The translations under genes were made by a program, and so were the position numbers. Shown piece after piece: positions 1 to 11,400 of a DNA stretch of 64,000 bases (positions are counted from its first letter, which is position 1; each line of letters opens with the position of its first letter). Location: NCBI GenBank assembly GCA_027625915.1, contig JANTQA010000023.1, forward strand, positions 10,292,001 through 10,356,000, written 5' to 3'. This DNA comes from Anaeramoeba flamelloides. Lineage: Eukaryota; Metamonada; Anaeramoebidae. The notes beneath the pieces are model-generated. The model was not told the origin of the DNA, ran no database searches, and saw only the letters and a program-made list of their open reading frames with translations.

Positions 1-1245
1 TGACTTTTTTGAGCTCATTTTTCCAGTATTTTCTGGTTTTTCTAGTATTTTTCATATTTCCATATGAACTGTTCTACATCATCAACTTTTTTTTTTACAA
101 GAGGAGCATATTTTGCTTTTTAAATAATCGAGAGTATATAAAAATAATAAAAAAAAATCAAAAACTTGATTAAAAATTTTTTTGTAACCAAGTATTGAAT
201 AGGTTGGTGTTTGTTTCCTTTTATGTTGAAAATTTTGGATCAAAACATAATTTGTTTGAATAAAGAGGATCTAAATATTTGTACAATTATAGATTAAATA
301 AAAAAGGTTACTTGATTAACTTTTAAATTAAAACTTTATAGATAGGTTTACCTCTATAAAGTTATGTTTTTATTGAATAAGAATTGGTTTTCCAAATTTT
401 CTTTTGAGTTCCTTTGCTTTTATTTTTTATTTATTTATTTTTTTTTTATTTTTATACAAGTTTCCCAAATCTTGTTTACGCAAAATTTCAGTACAGACAC
501 TGACTCGAAATCAAAACTCTGCCCAAGTAACGACTCAACATATTTTATGGAAAGGTTGATTCCGTTTACTTTTGTTGGGTTTCAAATTGAATCAGTTGGA
601 TTCAGTTCTCTTCAGTTAGATCTGATCAATTTACTTTTTTTAAGATCTAACCATGAACAAGTATATAAATTCTTATAATAATTTTTTATTCCTTTCACCT
701 TTCTCCAAACACCTAAAACTTTAAAAAAAGAGAAGGAACTTAAGGAACCTAAACAAACTAAAAAGGGAATTTTGTAAAAAGTAAAAAGTATAAAAAATCG
801 AAATTTTTAAAAAGTAAAAAGTATAAAAAATAAAAACAAAAATTTTTATCCCTTTCAATAAACCAACGTATAATGTGTTATTAAAAAATCAGAAAACTAT
901 CACTGAAGATTAACTCTTTTTGATTTGAATATCTTTAGTTTTTTTTTAATTTGAGAAATATAAAGAAAAATTAGTAAATTCCCTTTTTATTTAAAAAATT
1001 AAAAAAAAACAATCTATAACTCTAGAAAATCTTACAGTGAGTTTCAATTTTGATTAGAAATTGAATTGATTTTCTCAACAAAAATAGAAACTCACCTTCA
1101 TCTTTTCTCGATTTTTCTATTTTATTTGGAAGATCAATAAATAATCAAAAAATTCTATAAAATGGAAAATCTTATTTTGTATATTTTTTTTGTTTTATTA
1201 AGAAAATTTAATGTATTTTTTTAAATCAAATTAATATGAGATATA
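1..1245. other. AT-rich intergenic sequence, no gene seen
   Basis: I see no supported gene. An open frame at 364-678 starts with ATG but is a Phe/Leu/Ser-rich chance frame with no domain. I searched both strands for a Rab P-loop exon that could complete the gene at 2.6 kb and did not find one. Around 700-840 there are short direct repeats built on AAAAAGTAAAAAGTATAAAA. Confidence 0.5.
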
Positions 1246-1833
1246 AAATATTTCCAAAAAAGTGTGGAAAATTTATTTTAATATATCTTTATTAAACTCA
1301 ATCCTCATTAAACTATTTAAATATACAAAATCATTAATTACCATTTATCGATTCTTGATAGCAATTCAATTGGTTTGTTAGTTTGGTATTACATAAATAA
1401 AAATATATTAAATTTTGTGGTATCGATTTTATCTGATATTTTTTAGGGGTGAAAATTAGTGATTATTTTTTTCCTTTTGACAGAAAAAATTGCTTTCAAA
1501 ACTTTTTTTAATCTCGACAAATTTTCCAATAGAATGGGTTACAAATAACTGTATTTTGATGTTTAAAAAATCATTTGTGTCTTTATCATATTTCCAGTTT
1601 TTTATTGAAATTGGTCGTAGCATCTCATTTCTCCAAAAAAATGTGCTATTTTTTTTTCATTTTTTGAAAATATTTCTTTTGAAATATTTTGAAATAAATA
1701 CCATAGTCATTGATTCAATAACTATTAATATTTGACTTAATTTGATATTGTCAATTAACGGATACCTCTCACTGACTAAGAGGATTTTTTATGAAATGCA
1801 AAAAAAAAATTTACCACTTTTTTGGAAATACCT
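1246..1833 (+). mobile_element. TIR element, family A (TTTCC tips), copy 1
   Basis: This is a non-autonomous DNA element of 588 bp. Its ends are inverted repeats built on ATTTCCAAAAAAGTG, and TA lies at both outer borders, as for Tc1/mariner-type insertion. It aligns along its whole length with copies at 4806-5856, 9188-9625 and 10122-10702. The internal open frame at 1490-1735 is also partly open in the 10.1 kb copy, but it is Phe/Ile-rich and shows no DDE transposase motif, so I treat the element as a MITE. Family assignment rests on the TA duplication only. Confidence 0.75.
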
Positions 1834-1835
1834 TA

Positions 1836-2608
1836 TACAATTCATTCGATCATTTTAATTTTTTTTTGGGATTCAAAAAAATAATAATAATCTAATAAAA
1901 TCGGATTAAATTTTAAGATGATTTGAATTCTTTTTAGTAAAAATTCAAAATTTTTAAAAATATTTAAACAATTAATAATCATAATAATATCAGTATAAAT
2001 TTCATTTTTAAGAATTATTTCATACTTGATTCAAGAAATTATATTAAGTGTTATGTTTTAATTAAGATTGCTTTTCTATGGAATTGTTCGTCCTATGAAA
2101 ATAATCGAAAAATCTGGGTATCTGAATTAAAAAAAATAATATATCTAATATAATAAAAAATAATAATATTTTTAATATTATTCCAAAAAAAGACTCATCA
2201 AGTTTATTATACTAGTACGTAATAGACTTATTTTTGAGTCTTTAACAAAATTCCTAAATAAACAATCAAGAATTCAGTCACACAGTAGGGGTTAATAACT
2301 TCAACCTTAAATAATAATAATAATAAAAATTAAGATTTTTTTTTCGCAAATTAATTTGAAAAACCTATACTTACGATGCAATTGCTGAAATTTTAGACTA
2401 AAAAATTAATAAATAAATCAATTTCTTTATATTTGAAACAATTTTTTCTATTGATTACACAACTACTCTAATATTGAAAAAAAAAAAAAAAATTAATAAA
2501 AACAATGATTTCAAATTCTTAATAATTTATATTATACAAATTATTATTATACTTGTTTATATATACCTTTTTTTCATATCCCATATCTTAATTTGAAAAC
2601 AAACCTAG
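1836..2608. other. AT-rich sequence 5' of the Rab exons
   Basis: Low-complexity AT-rich DNA with no open frame that looks coding. It must be intron or promoter of the Rab gene, because the first Rab exon recognised begins at an acceptor (CTAG before 2609) and not at an initiator codon. Confidence 0.4.
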
Positions 2609-3430
2609 AAATACTTTCGAAACTGGAACAATGGTAACAATTGGAATTGAATTTATGACAAAGTATGTTGACATTCATGGCAAAACAGTCTGTGCACAAA
2701 TTTGGGTAAACATTTATTCAAAAAGTTTTTTTTTTTTCTAATCAAACTAGTAATTATAAATTTTATTTTTGTTTAATTTTATTTATTATAATTTTTATGA
2801 TTCTCTAAAAAAAAAAAAAAAAAAAAAAAATAGGATACAGCTGGCCAAGAAAAGTTCCGATCAATCCCAGCGACGTAATTATTATTCTTATTCTTTATTT
2901 TTTTGATTCAATTTTGATTATTTTTTACAAAATTCTTTATACATTATCAATTTTTTTAAAAAATATCAAATTTAAAATTCATTGTAACAATAACCATCTT
3001 ATTTTAATTTTTTAGATTATTTCGAGGTTCGCACGCAGCAATTTTTGTCTATGATGTGACTAATTATGAATCATTTGAAAAAGTCCAAGATTGGATAAAA
3101 CAAGCAGATGAACATTGCCCCCAAAAAAAATATTATTTATTAATTGGTAATAAGATCGATCGTGTACAAGATAGAAAAGTAAGTAAAGAAGTTGGAGAAA
3201 GGTTTGCCAAACAACATAATATGAATTTTCTTGAGACATCGGCAAAAACTGCTCAAAACGTTAACCAGGCATTTTTACAAGTCTTAAATGCAATATATGA
3301 TATGTTTGTAACCAATCAAGATAATGAAGAACAAGAAAATAACTTAAATATTAAAAATGTTAAAAGTGATGGAAACATTAAAATTACCGAGGAAATCAAG
3401 GTTGAAAAGAAAAAAAAATGTTGTAATTAA
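2609..3430 (+). CDS. Rab-family small GTPase, 5' exon not found
   Basis: A Ras-superfamily GTPase of the Rab type, which would switch membrane trafficking steps between GTP and GDP states. Exons are 2609-2705, 2834-2874 and 3016-3430, joined by introns with GTAAAC and GTAATT donors and TAG acceptors. The spliced frame gives the Rab switch I core TIGIEF, the G3 box WDTAGQEKF, then FRGSHAAIFVYDVTNYESF, G4 as NKID, G5 as ETSAK, and a Lys-rich tail ending in CCN, a typical prenylation end. The P-loop (GxxxxGKS/T) exon is missing. The frame before 2609 meets a stop at 2589, so it must come from an exon further upstream or beyond the window edge, or the gene is 5'-truncated. The subfamily cannot be told from the visible part. 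The RabGAP at 31-40 kb is in the same pathway, but no pairing is implied. Confidence 0.88.
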
Positions 3431-3899
3431 AAAGTTTTCCTAGGATAAATTACAACTAATCCTAGAAAATTCACTAGGGAAAGCCGCTTATCTAATTACA
3501 TATCTACTGATCAAGTTATCATTTAGAATGATAAAAAAATAACTTTATATATATAAAAAAAAATGATTGAAATATTATTAACAATAAATTATTTTGATAG
3601 ATTAAAATCAAATATTTTTTTTTTATAAAAAAAATTTCAAATTTAATTCATTTAAAACTGGTTACTTATATCTTGATACTGAAAAAGAATATTTTTTTTT
3701 CATCAATTTCTAGAAGTTGCTCATCCCAATTGCAAAAATCAGTATCTGATGTAAGAGAGATTTCTAAAAATTAACAATTGGAAACGCTGGCTTTTTGTAA
3801 AAAAAAGTATCCAAAGAACAACACCCAGTTTCCAGTTCAATTGGTTTTAGTTATAATTTTGAATTCAAAAATTTTAATTTCAAAATGTCACTCTATGGT
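3431..3899. other. Intergenic, 3' of the Rab gene
   Basis: AT-rich DNA with no coding signal. It probably holds the Rab 3' UTR and then decayed repeat sequence; no clear repeat boundary was found. Confidence 0.35.
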
Positions 3900-4099
3900 G
3901 CTTTTTGAGATTGTAATTAAATGATTTTATTATTTTTCAAAACTAAAAATCAAAATTTTTAATACTACTAAAATAGTTAAAAGAAATTTAAAAATACAAT
4001 TTCGTTCAATTTGAAAACAAATTTTGATTTTTGGAAAATATTTTAATCATTTTTTGTCCATTTGTTTTTTGTTTTCATTTTTTCAATAGAATTACTAAA
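3900..4099 (+). repeat. Family D repeat, 5' fragment
   Basis: Matches the left half of the family D repeat seen whole at 42252-42775 and at 32.6 kb. Shared landmarks are a run resembling AATTTTGATTTTTGGAAAA, followed by CATTTTTT and GTTTTCATTTT, then AATTAC. The copy stops at 4100, where a TA-flanked element is inserted, and its right half is not seen on the other side. Confidence 0.5.
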
Positions 4100-4101
4100 T
4101 A

Positions 4102-4799
4102 ATTGAATCGACCTCGATTAAAAATTTTACGGTTAAGTTTTCCTCGATTTGGAATTAATTTGTTATATTTATAAAGAAAAGAATGGTTGTATGAGTTTCT
4201 TCTATTTAAAGTTCTGATCATTAAATTTTGGAACGTTTTTTTTTACCTCAAAATGTTCTTCCGCAATTTTCAATTTTTAGAGTTTCTTCATTCACTAATA
4301 ATTCCTATTATCTTTATACTATTTCAAAAATAAATCAATATTTAAAGAGGTGTGTTGTTATAGCTGTTGCTGGGTACGAGTTTTGGAGATCATTTGTATT
4401 GTCTCCCTTTGAAAATTTACGTTTCTTTTGATTTTTTTATTTGTCAAAAAATACTTTGATTTTTAAAAAGTTTTTAATTTGACAAATAAATTTAAAAATT
4501 GAATTTGAGTTAAACATTAGACTCAAAATGAATTCTACCTTGATGAAATTGAATTAATATATAAAAAAGAATTATTTCAGATATCTAAGAATACGTATTA
4601 TTGGATATTTTTTTAGATTGTGTAAAGGGATTATTTTTACAATAAAACCCCTTTATATAATATTTTGAAGAGCTGATAGATCTTGCATTTTTCTTCTTAT
4701 AGTTCTAGTAGTATTTTAGATAACAAAACCAAATATAGAATTATATCAAAATTGGTTTATTATTAAAGAATTGACAAAAAAAATCGAGGTCGATTCATT
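4102..4799. mobile_element. TIR element with GAATCGACCTCGATT ends
   Basis: The 15-bp arms GAATCGACCTCGATT (4105-4119) and its exact reverse complement (4782-4796) bound a 698-bp unit. TA stands at both borders (4100-4101 and 4800-4801). No transposase frame is visible; the open frame at 4228-4431 is a chance one. I found no second copy in the window. It sits between a truncated family D repeat and family A copy 2, so this stretch is a mosaic of insertions. Confidence 0.7.
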
Positions 4800-4805
4800 T
4801 ACATA

Positions 4806-5856
4806 AGCTATTTCCAAAAAAAGAAGGGAAAATTTATTTGAAAATATCTTTATAAAAATTAAATCCTCATAAAACTATTTAAATATAAATAATTATTAAC
4901 AATTGATTACAGCTGTTCCAACCCTACCGTAAAAAAATATAAGATATACAGATCCTTTGTATATTATAAAATTTCCATTTATGAAATAGAAAATTCAATT
5001 TCTATCATATCATATGAGAAAATTGTTTTTTAATCTTAAAGAAAGAAAAAAATTGGAATTTCATAAGAAAAGAAATCACAGAAACATGAAAGTATTTTTC
5101 GATCCTTGCTTTTAAATTGTTTAAAACCGAAATACTCCCAATTTTAGAAATTCAAGATCCTTATTAATATACTTTTTTTTACAATTTATTTGCCATTTTC
5201 AAAAACCAAAAATTGGATAATATAAATTTTTTCCTATCTAATAAAAATTTTTATGGTTTATAATAAACTTTCATATCCATTTTACGGTTTGTTATACATG
5301 ACAAAATTTAATAATAGAAAATCAATTTCTGTGTCTTATAAATTTTCACGGTAGGGTTGGAACAGCTGTATCAATTCTTTATTATAATTCACTTTGTTTG
5401 TTCGTCTGTTATTATGTAAATAAAATAAATAAAAATTTTTAGATCTCGATTTTATAAGATATTTTTTGGTTCGAAAATTGGTGTTTATTTTTTTCTTTTT
5501 AAAATAAAAAAATCAATTTCAGAACTTGTTTAATCTCAAAAAATTTTCCAATCGAATTCAATACATATAAATTTATATGTATTTTATTGTTTAAAAAATC
5601 TTTTCAGTCCTTTTCATATTTCCATTTTTTTGTTGAAATTGGTCAAGTATTGCTTCGCCAAAAAAAGTGTAATTTTTTTTTCATTTTTTGGAAATATTTC
5701 AATGAAAATATTCGGAAATAAATAGCATAGTCATTGATTCAATCGTTTTTAATATTTGACTTAATTTGATATTGTTAATTAACGAATAGCTCCACTAACA
5801 AAGATTGTATATTATGAAATGTAAAAAAAAAAATGTCACACTTTTTTGGAAATAAC
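4806..5856 (+). mobile_element. TIR element, family A, copy 2, split by another element
   Basis: Begins TA-AGCTATTTCC and ends ...TTTTTTGGAAATA, colinear with family A copy 1. A 459-bp element plus its TA duplication (4908-5370) interrupts it. Without that insertion the copy is 590 bp, which agrees with 588 bp and 581 bp for copies 1 and 4. The nested insertion shows family A is the older of the two here. Confidence 0.75.
4910..5368. mobile_element. Nested Tc1/mariner-like MITE (CAGCTGTTCC tips)
   Basis: A 459-bp element with TIRs starting CAGCTGTTCCAACCCTACCG, inverted and identical for the first 21 bp, with further similarity to about 38 bp. TA at 4908-4909 and 5369-5370 is the target duplication. 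The CAG start and the TA target are typical of Tc1/mariner ends. There is no transposase frame, so it is non-autonomous. The near-perfect ends suggest a fairly recent insertion. Confidence 0.85.
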
Positions 5857-5911
5857 ACACACAATTCATATATTAATTTTTTTTTTTTTTTATGGATCCC
5901 AATTAAATTAA

Positions 5912-6080
5912 GGGACTTATCTCTATTAATTTTTTTATCGTATATTTGATAGAGATTGATATTATTTTTCGCCAATTACTAAGATTTGGAAACCCTGTTT
6001 ATTTTTACTATTAAACATATTTCAAGAGAAATAATCCTTATTTGAAATTGGTCATTAAAAAAATAATAGAGACTATTCCC
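5912..6080. mobile_element. Short TTAA-flanked TIR element, copy 1
   Basis: A 169-bp element. Its ends are inverted repeats (GGGACTTATCTCTATTA and its partner ending ATAGAGACTATTCCC), and TTAA lies at both borders (5908-5911, 6081-6084). It matches the 170-bp copy at 16383-16552 and the outer parts of 58697-59627. TTAA duplication is the hallmark of piggyBac-type insertion, but piggyBac tips usually begin CCC, whereas these begin GGG, so the superfamily is left open. Confidence 0.75.
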
Positions 6081-6084
6081 TTAA

Positions 6085-6449
6085 TGACAAGATTTTTAAA
6101 GAAAAAAACCTGTTTAAAAATCTATGATTTCTAACCATTTGGATGGTAATCATTATTTTTAGAATTTAAATAATTTGACCAATATATTTTTTTTGTTTTA
6201 CACATATCATAGTAACAAAAAATTGTTACATTTTTAATTGTTAATGTAAATTTGTTTGTGATAAGTTTATTGTAGTTTCTTTAACCTCCAATCCCAAATA
6301 TCCTGAATTTTCACTTACATTTTATTTAGTGTTTGATAGAAGGAGATTTTAAATAGCGGGAAAAGAAAAAAAAGTGTTCGAATAATTGGAATTTATTTAT
6401 TATGAAATTTATTAATAAACTCTCATTTTTTCTTATTTAATTTCGAATT
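6085..6449. other. Upstream region of the FKBP-TPR gene
   Basis: 365 bp of AT-rich DNA between a TTAA element and the FKBP start codon; it must hold the promoter. No TATA-like or initiator motif can be singled out against this base composition. Confidence 0.35.
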
Positions 6450-7520
6450 ATGTCCAAAAAAGACCTTATTAATATTACCAAAGATGGTGGTATTACAAAA
6501 ATGATTATAAAAAAAGGAACTGGGAAACAACCAACTGCGTTATCAAAAGTTAAGGTTCACTATGTTGGTCATACCTTAAAAGGTGTAAAATTTGACTCTT
6601 CTCGAGACAGACACGAACCCTTTCAATTTGTTGTTGGAGAGGGATCTGTAATTCAAGGTTGGGATCTTGGTGTACCAACTATGAAAATTGGAGAGGTAGC
6701 CTTATTAACAATACGCCCAAAATATGGTTACGTAAGATTTTGATCTCTTTTTTTTTTATTTGTCACTTTTGCATTTTTTTTTATTTTTTTTTATTCAATG
6801 AAAAATGTTTTTCAATCTTTTTTTCTTGTTTTCTTAATTGTCTTTACTTTAATTTTCCTTAATTTCAATTTTAATAAGGGTAAACAAAACATGGGAAGAG
6901 AATTACCACCAAACTCTACGCTAATATTTGAAATAGAATTATTGTCTTTCAACGATTCAAAGGATTGGAGGTTTTACCTTGAACAAGCACTCATTTTAAA
7001 GGAAGACGGTAATAAAGAACTTGGGAGAAGTAGCTTTCCAAACGCTCTCTCACATTATGACAAGGCTTTAAAAATCATTGATTTTATTCCAATTAACCAA
7101 ATCTCTGAAGAAGACAAAGATGAATTAATGGAATTAAAAAAAGTCATTCATTTAAATTCTTCGTTGGCCTTAATTAATAAAAAAGAAAATCGAAAGGCTT
7201 TAACCCATTGTAAAAAGGCTTTAAAAATTGAACCAAGGAATGCTAAGGCTTTATTTAGAAAAGCTTTATGCCTTGAAAACATTTCAAATTATGATGGTGC
7301 AATCAAAACTCTTGAATTTGCTATCAAAAACCATCCTGAAAATGAAGCAATGAAACAAAAATTGATCCTTTACCAAAGAAAGAATTCTTCAAATAATAAT
7401 AAGAAGAACAATAATAATAATAATAATAATAAAAAGAATAATAATAAAAAGAATAATAATAAAAAGAAAAATAATAATAATAAAAATAACCAATTAAAAA
7501 GAAGAAAAAAAAGAAAATAA
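6450..7520 (+). CDS. FKBP-type prolyl isomerase with TPR domain
   Basis: An immunophilin: peptidyl-prolyl cis-trans isomerase plus chaperone-docking TPRs, probably cytosolic. Exon 1 is 6450-6731 and exon 2 is 6879-7520 (GTAAGA donor, AAG acceptor), giving 307 aa. Residues 1-115 form one FKBP domain. The FK506/active-site residues are all seen: VHYVG, KFDSSRD, FQFVVG, VIQGW, KYGYG across the splice, and LIFEIEL. Residues 125-260 form three TPRs. The carboxylate-clamp positions look kept (LKEDGN, LNSSLAL, NAKALFRKA), so it should bind the EEVD tail of Hsp90/Hsp70. The last 50 or so residues are a pure Asn/Lys tail encoded by AAT/AAA repeats. It is shorter than FKBP51/52, which have two FKBP domains, and has no C-terminal membrane anchor. 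The ATG at 6450 gives the standard FKBP N-terminus. Confidence 0.93.
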
Positions 7521-8421
7521 ATTCCAAATTGACTTCATATTGAGTTTTTTTGAGAATAATTCATTTTCTTTGAGACAAAATAGTTCTTAATAATTAGACT
7601 AATTCTGAATAATAACCAAACAACTTCTGACTTCTATTCTTATGGAATAAAATTAGATCATTTAGAGATTTTTGATTCTTTTCTTGTTTATTTTGTGTAA
7701 TATTTTTTTGAGTGTTTTCTGAAGAGTAATAATTCAAGAATTTGTCGGATATTGAGAGATTTAAGGGAGCTTGAGATTTATAAACTTTTCGGATTTTTAA
7801 AAAAATGGGAGAAAAAAAAGATCAAATATTATTTATTGAAAGTGTTATTACAACAACAAAGTATAGAAATTTCCATGTCTTATAGGATCTATATTTAGGT
7901 TTTCAGAATTAACTTTATGATTTTGAAATATTTGGAAATGCCAAAAGATCATTTTTGGATAGCTATTACCAAACCTGAAAAACATCCACTATATCAAATT
8001 ATAATTCCAAAAACTTTCAAAGAGAAAGAGAGATCTGGAAAACTTCTCTGAGAAGTCATTTTCGTTACCCTATCTGTTTTTTATCTTTGCTTTCTATTTT
8101 TATATCCGTTCTTTAAAATACTTTCAATCAAGTGAGTACCTTTGGTTTGTTTTCAATTTTTTTCTAGATTTTCTCTTCAACATCATGAAGAAATGTTTAA
8201 ATACTCATAATTCTTATATAACTATGGGCATTTTCTATGAGAGCCAAAAACCAATGTTGTAAATAGAAAAAAATGATTTATAAGATTATATATCGAAAGA
8301 AAGTTAAAAACCGAAAATGTCGTGTAGCTAGGCAGCTACGTCTCATCTTGAATGAGATATAAAATATTGATTAAAAGCTTTTTTATTAATATTATGCAAA
8401 TATCTATTTAATTATGTTGTG
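7521..8421. other. Intergenic between convergent FKBP and importin alpha genes
   Basis: About 900 bp between two convergent genes, so it holds both 3' UTRs. Part of 7930-8280 resembles, in reverse, sequence near 36830-36990, including CTATTTACAACATTGG, so an old repeat is probably present. A double hairpin lies at 8318-8370 and is listed separately. No coding frame. Confidence 0.45.
8318..8370. other. Tandem double hairpin
   Basis: Two adjacent perfect stems: GTAGCT-AGGC-AGCTAC (6 bp, extendable by G-U pairs) and TCTCAT-CTTGA-ATGAGA (6 bp). Being GC-richer than the surroundings, they stand out. They lie about 50 bp past the importin alpha stop on that gene's strand, so a 3' UTR structure is possible. 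They match no tRNA, snRNA or riboswitch that I know. Confidence 0.45.
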
Positions 8422-11400
8422 TTACAGTTCTTCATAAAATAAATCTTCACTTTCTTCATCGTCTTCTTCATCAGATAAAGTTTCTATATGGATGTAATAA
8501 AAATATTCTGCTCTTTTTCTAATATTGGATACTTTAGACTCCATCAACATTTCAATTTTTTTAATTCCGTCTTCTTCTTCAAATTGATTTCTATACTCAT
8601 TAAGTTCTTTATTTTGGAGCTCTGAATCAGCGTCTTCTACTTTGAAAAATATATCAAGTGATTCAATACATGTGTAAATAATTTCCTGATTTTCATTGGA
8701 TAGTAATCTAGTAAGAATTGGGATTATTCCAAGACTTGCAATAGTCCTACACTGCGAATGCTTTGCGTAATTAATCATATTAGATATTACATAACAGGCT
8801 TCTTTTATAACTTGATTGATATCATTTTCCAAGATATAAATTAAATGTGGTAAGGCGCCTTCATCAAGTACATCTTGAATTTGAATAGAGGTACATGCGC
8901 AAATGTTTGAAAGAATCCAGCAAGCTTCCTTTCTGAAAAGTAAAAAAAAATATTATCAGAATTTTATTGAATTAAATTAAAAGAGAAAAAAAAAATTATT
9001 TTAATGCCGAATTACAACAATTTTTTACAATTAAACCAATATTTTTTATTAAAAAATTTTTGAAATTTTCAAAAACAATTCGATAAAATTAATATTTAAT
9101 TTATAACTTATTAGATTTATTTTAAAAAAACGCGAACAAAAAGTTTCAAAATTATCTTTAAAACAGTTACAAAATTAAATAGATTCAAGCTATTTCCAAA
9201 AAAGTGGTGTCAAATTTATTTTAAAATATCTTTATTAAACCCAATTATAATAATAAAACTATTTAAATATCCAAAATCGTTATTCATCATTAATTGATTC
9301 TTGATACGAATTTAAATTGCTTATTTGTAAAAAAATTACATAAATAAAAAAAATAATAAAATTTCTGATCTTAATTTTATATGATATTTTTTAGGGCATG
9401 AAAATTGGTGTTTATTATTTTTGTTTTTGATCAGAAAAATTTTTTTTTTTAACTTGTTTAATCTCAACAAATTTTTTAATAGAATAGTAATTATATAAGT
9501 ATATTTTATTATTGCAAAAATTGTTTGTACCCTTGTCATATTGTCAGTTTTTTATTGAAATTGGTCGTACATCAGTTTTGTATAAAAAAAGTGTGTGATT
9601 TAATTTTTTAATTTTTTGGAAATAAGCTATTTTTCAAAAATTTTGACTCACTTATAATGTTATTGGAAGGGGTTCAGTGGGTTTATTCCATATTCTTTGC
9701 AAATATTTTTTTCAAATTTTTGGATCCAGAATCATTTTTTCTCATTTTGATAATTTTTGTTTTTGATTTTGTTTTTTTTTTTCTTTTCTTTTTCGTTTGT
9801 TTATTTTTCGTTTTTTTTTTGTATTTTATTTTTTGATTTACTTTGAAAGCCCATTGACAAAGTACTTAAAAATACATCTAAGAAGATATTAATCCAATAA
9901 TTTTTTTTATTTGAGTCAGTTATTAGTAAAAAAGTACTAATAATCACATTACCTTTTAATTTTACATAATTAAATACCCTGCTGAATTACACAGTTATTA
10001 TTAGTATGGTTACACAAGAACCAAAAAAACACCATTTCCCCAAAAAATAATTTATTTTAATCTGTGGATACAAGATCTTAAAAATCTTAACTAACTCCAA
10101 TAATTAACTTTTGTAATCGTAAGGTATTTCCAAAAAAGTGGGGTATTTTTTTTTACCTTTTATAAAATATCATCTTTGTTAGTGGAGGTATTCATTTATT
10201 GGCAATGCCAAATTAAGTTTAATATTAATACTGATTGAATCAATGATTAAGGTATTTATTTCAAAATTGTTTGGTTGAAATATTTCCCTAAAATGAAAAA
10301 AAAATAGCACTTTTTTTGGTGAAAACAAGGTACTACCCATTTCAATAAAAAACTGGAAATATGGAAAGGGTACAAATGTTTTTTTAAGCAATAAAATGCA
10401 GTTATATGTTTTCAATTCTATTTGAAAATTTGTTGAGATTAAACAAGTGATAAAAACTGTTTTTTCTATCAAAAAGAAAATAATAAACACCAATTTTCAC
10501 TCCTAAAAAATATCAGATAAAATCGAGATCATAAATTTTAATATCTTTTATTTCTGCAATACAATACTAAGAAATAAAATTGAATTATTATCAAGAATCG
10601 ATAAATGGTAGTTAATGATTTTGGATATTTAAATACTTTTTTGAAGATTGAGTTTAAAAGAGATATTTTAAAATAAATTTGACCCACTTTATTGGAAATA
10701 GCTAATATTTAAAATTCGTTTATAGCCTCCATCCTTAATAATTTTATTTTTTTTTTAATTTTTAATCAGTAAATTAAATTTAAATTAAATTATTTATTAC
10801 ACATTTTTTAAATATTAGAGGAAAATTTCACTCGTTTTAAAAATTATACATCAAAAAAATTAAGATAAAAAACAATAAAATTTGATAAAATTATTCTAGT
10901 TCTTACCTAATTGCTAATTTTTGTGATTGAAGAAAATCAATTATATATTGAATCAATCCATTATCTAGAACTGAAATTATTTGTTCTTGGTTACCCGTGA
11001 TCAAATTTCCTATACATCTAAGTGAAGGAAATTTAATAATATTATCATTATATTTTAAAAGAGCTACAAGTAATGAAACAATATTATGCTCAATAATTAA
11101 TTGAATGTTTTTTTCAGATCCTTCTGCAAGATAACTATAAGCAGGTAGACAAATTCATAAAATAATAAAAAATAAAAAAAGAATATGAAAAATTTCCAAA
11201 AACACTTGGATTATATATAGGAAAAAAGGATATTTTATAAGATAATTAAAAAAATAAAAATAAATATATCAAAATAAAAACGAACCCTAAAGCAGTTGTT
11301 GCTTCAACAATTATTTCCCGATTTGAATATACTAGCATATTTTTTAAAACATTCATTAAAGGCAGTACCTAATTAGTGATTAATTTAATTTGAAAATCAA

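Noticed and set aside
364-678. 104-aa open frame with ATG
   Set aside because: Phe/Leu/Ser-rich, no domain, no splice partner; fits chance translation of T-rich DNA.
1490-1735. Possible transposase frame in family A
   Set aside because: Only partly open in other copies, no DDE/D motif, composition of poly-T DNA.
6659-6862. Overlapping frame across the FKBP intron
   Set aside because: Explained by the intron 6732-6878 and the FKBP exons in another frame.
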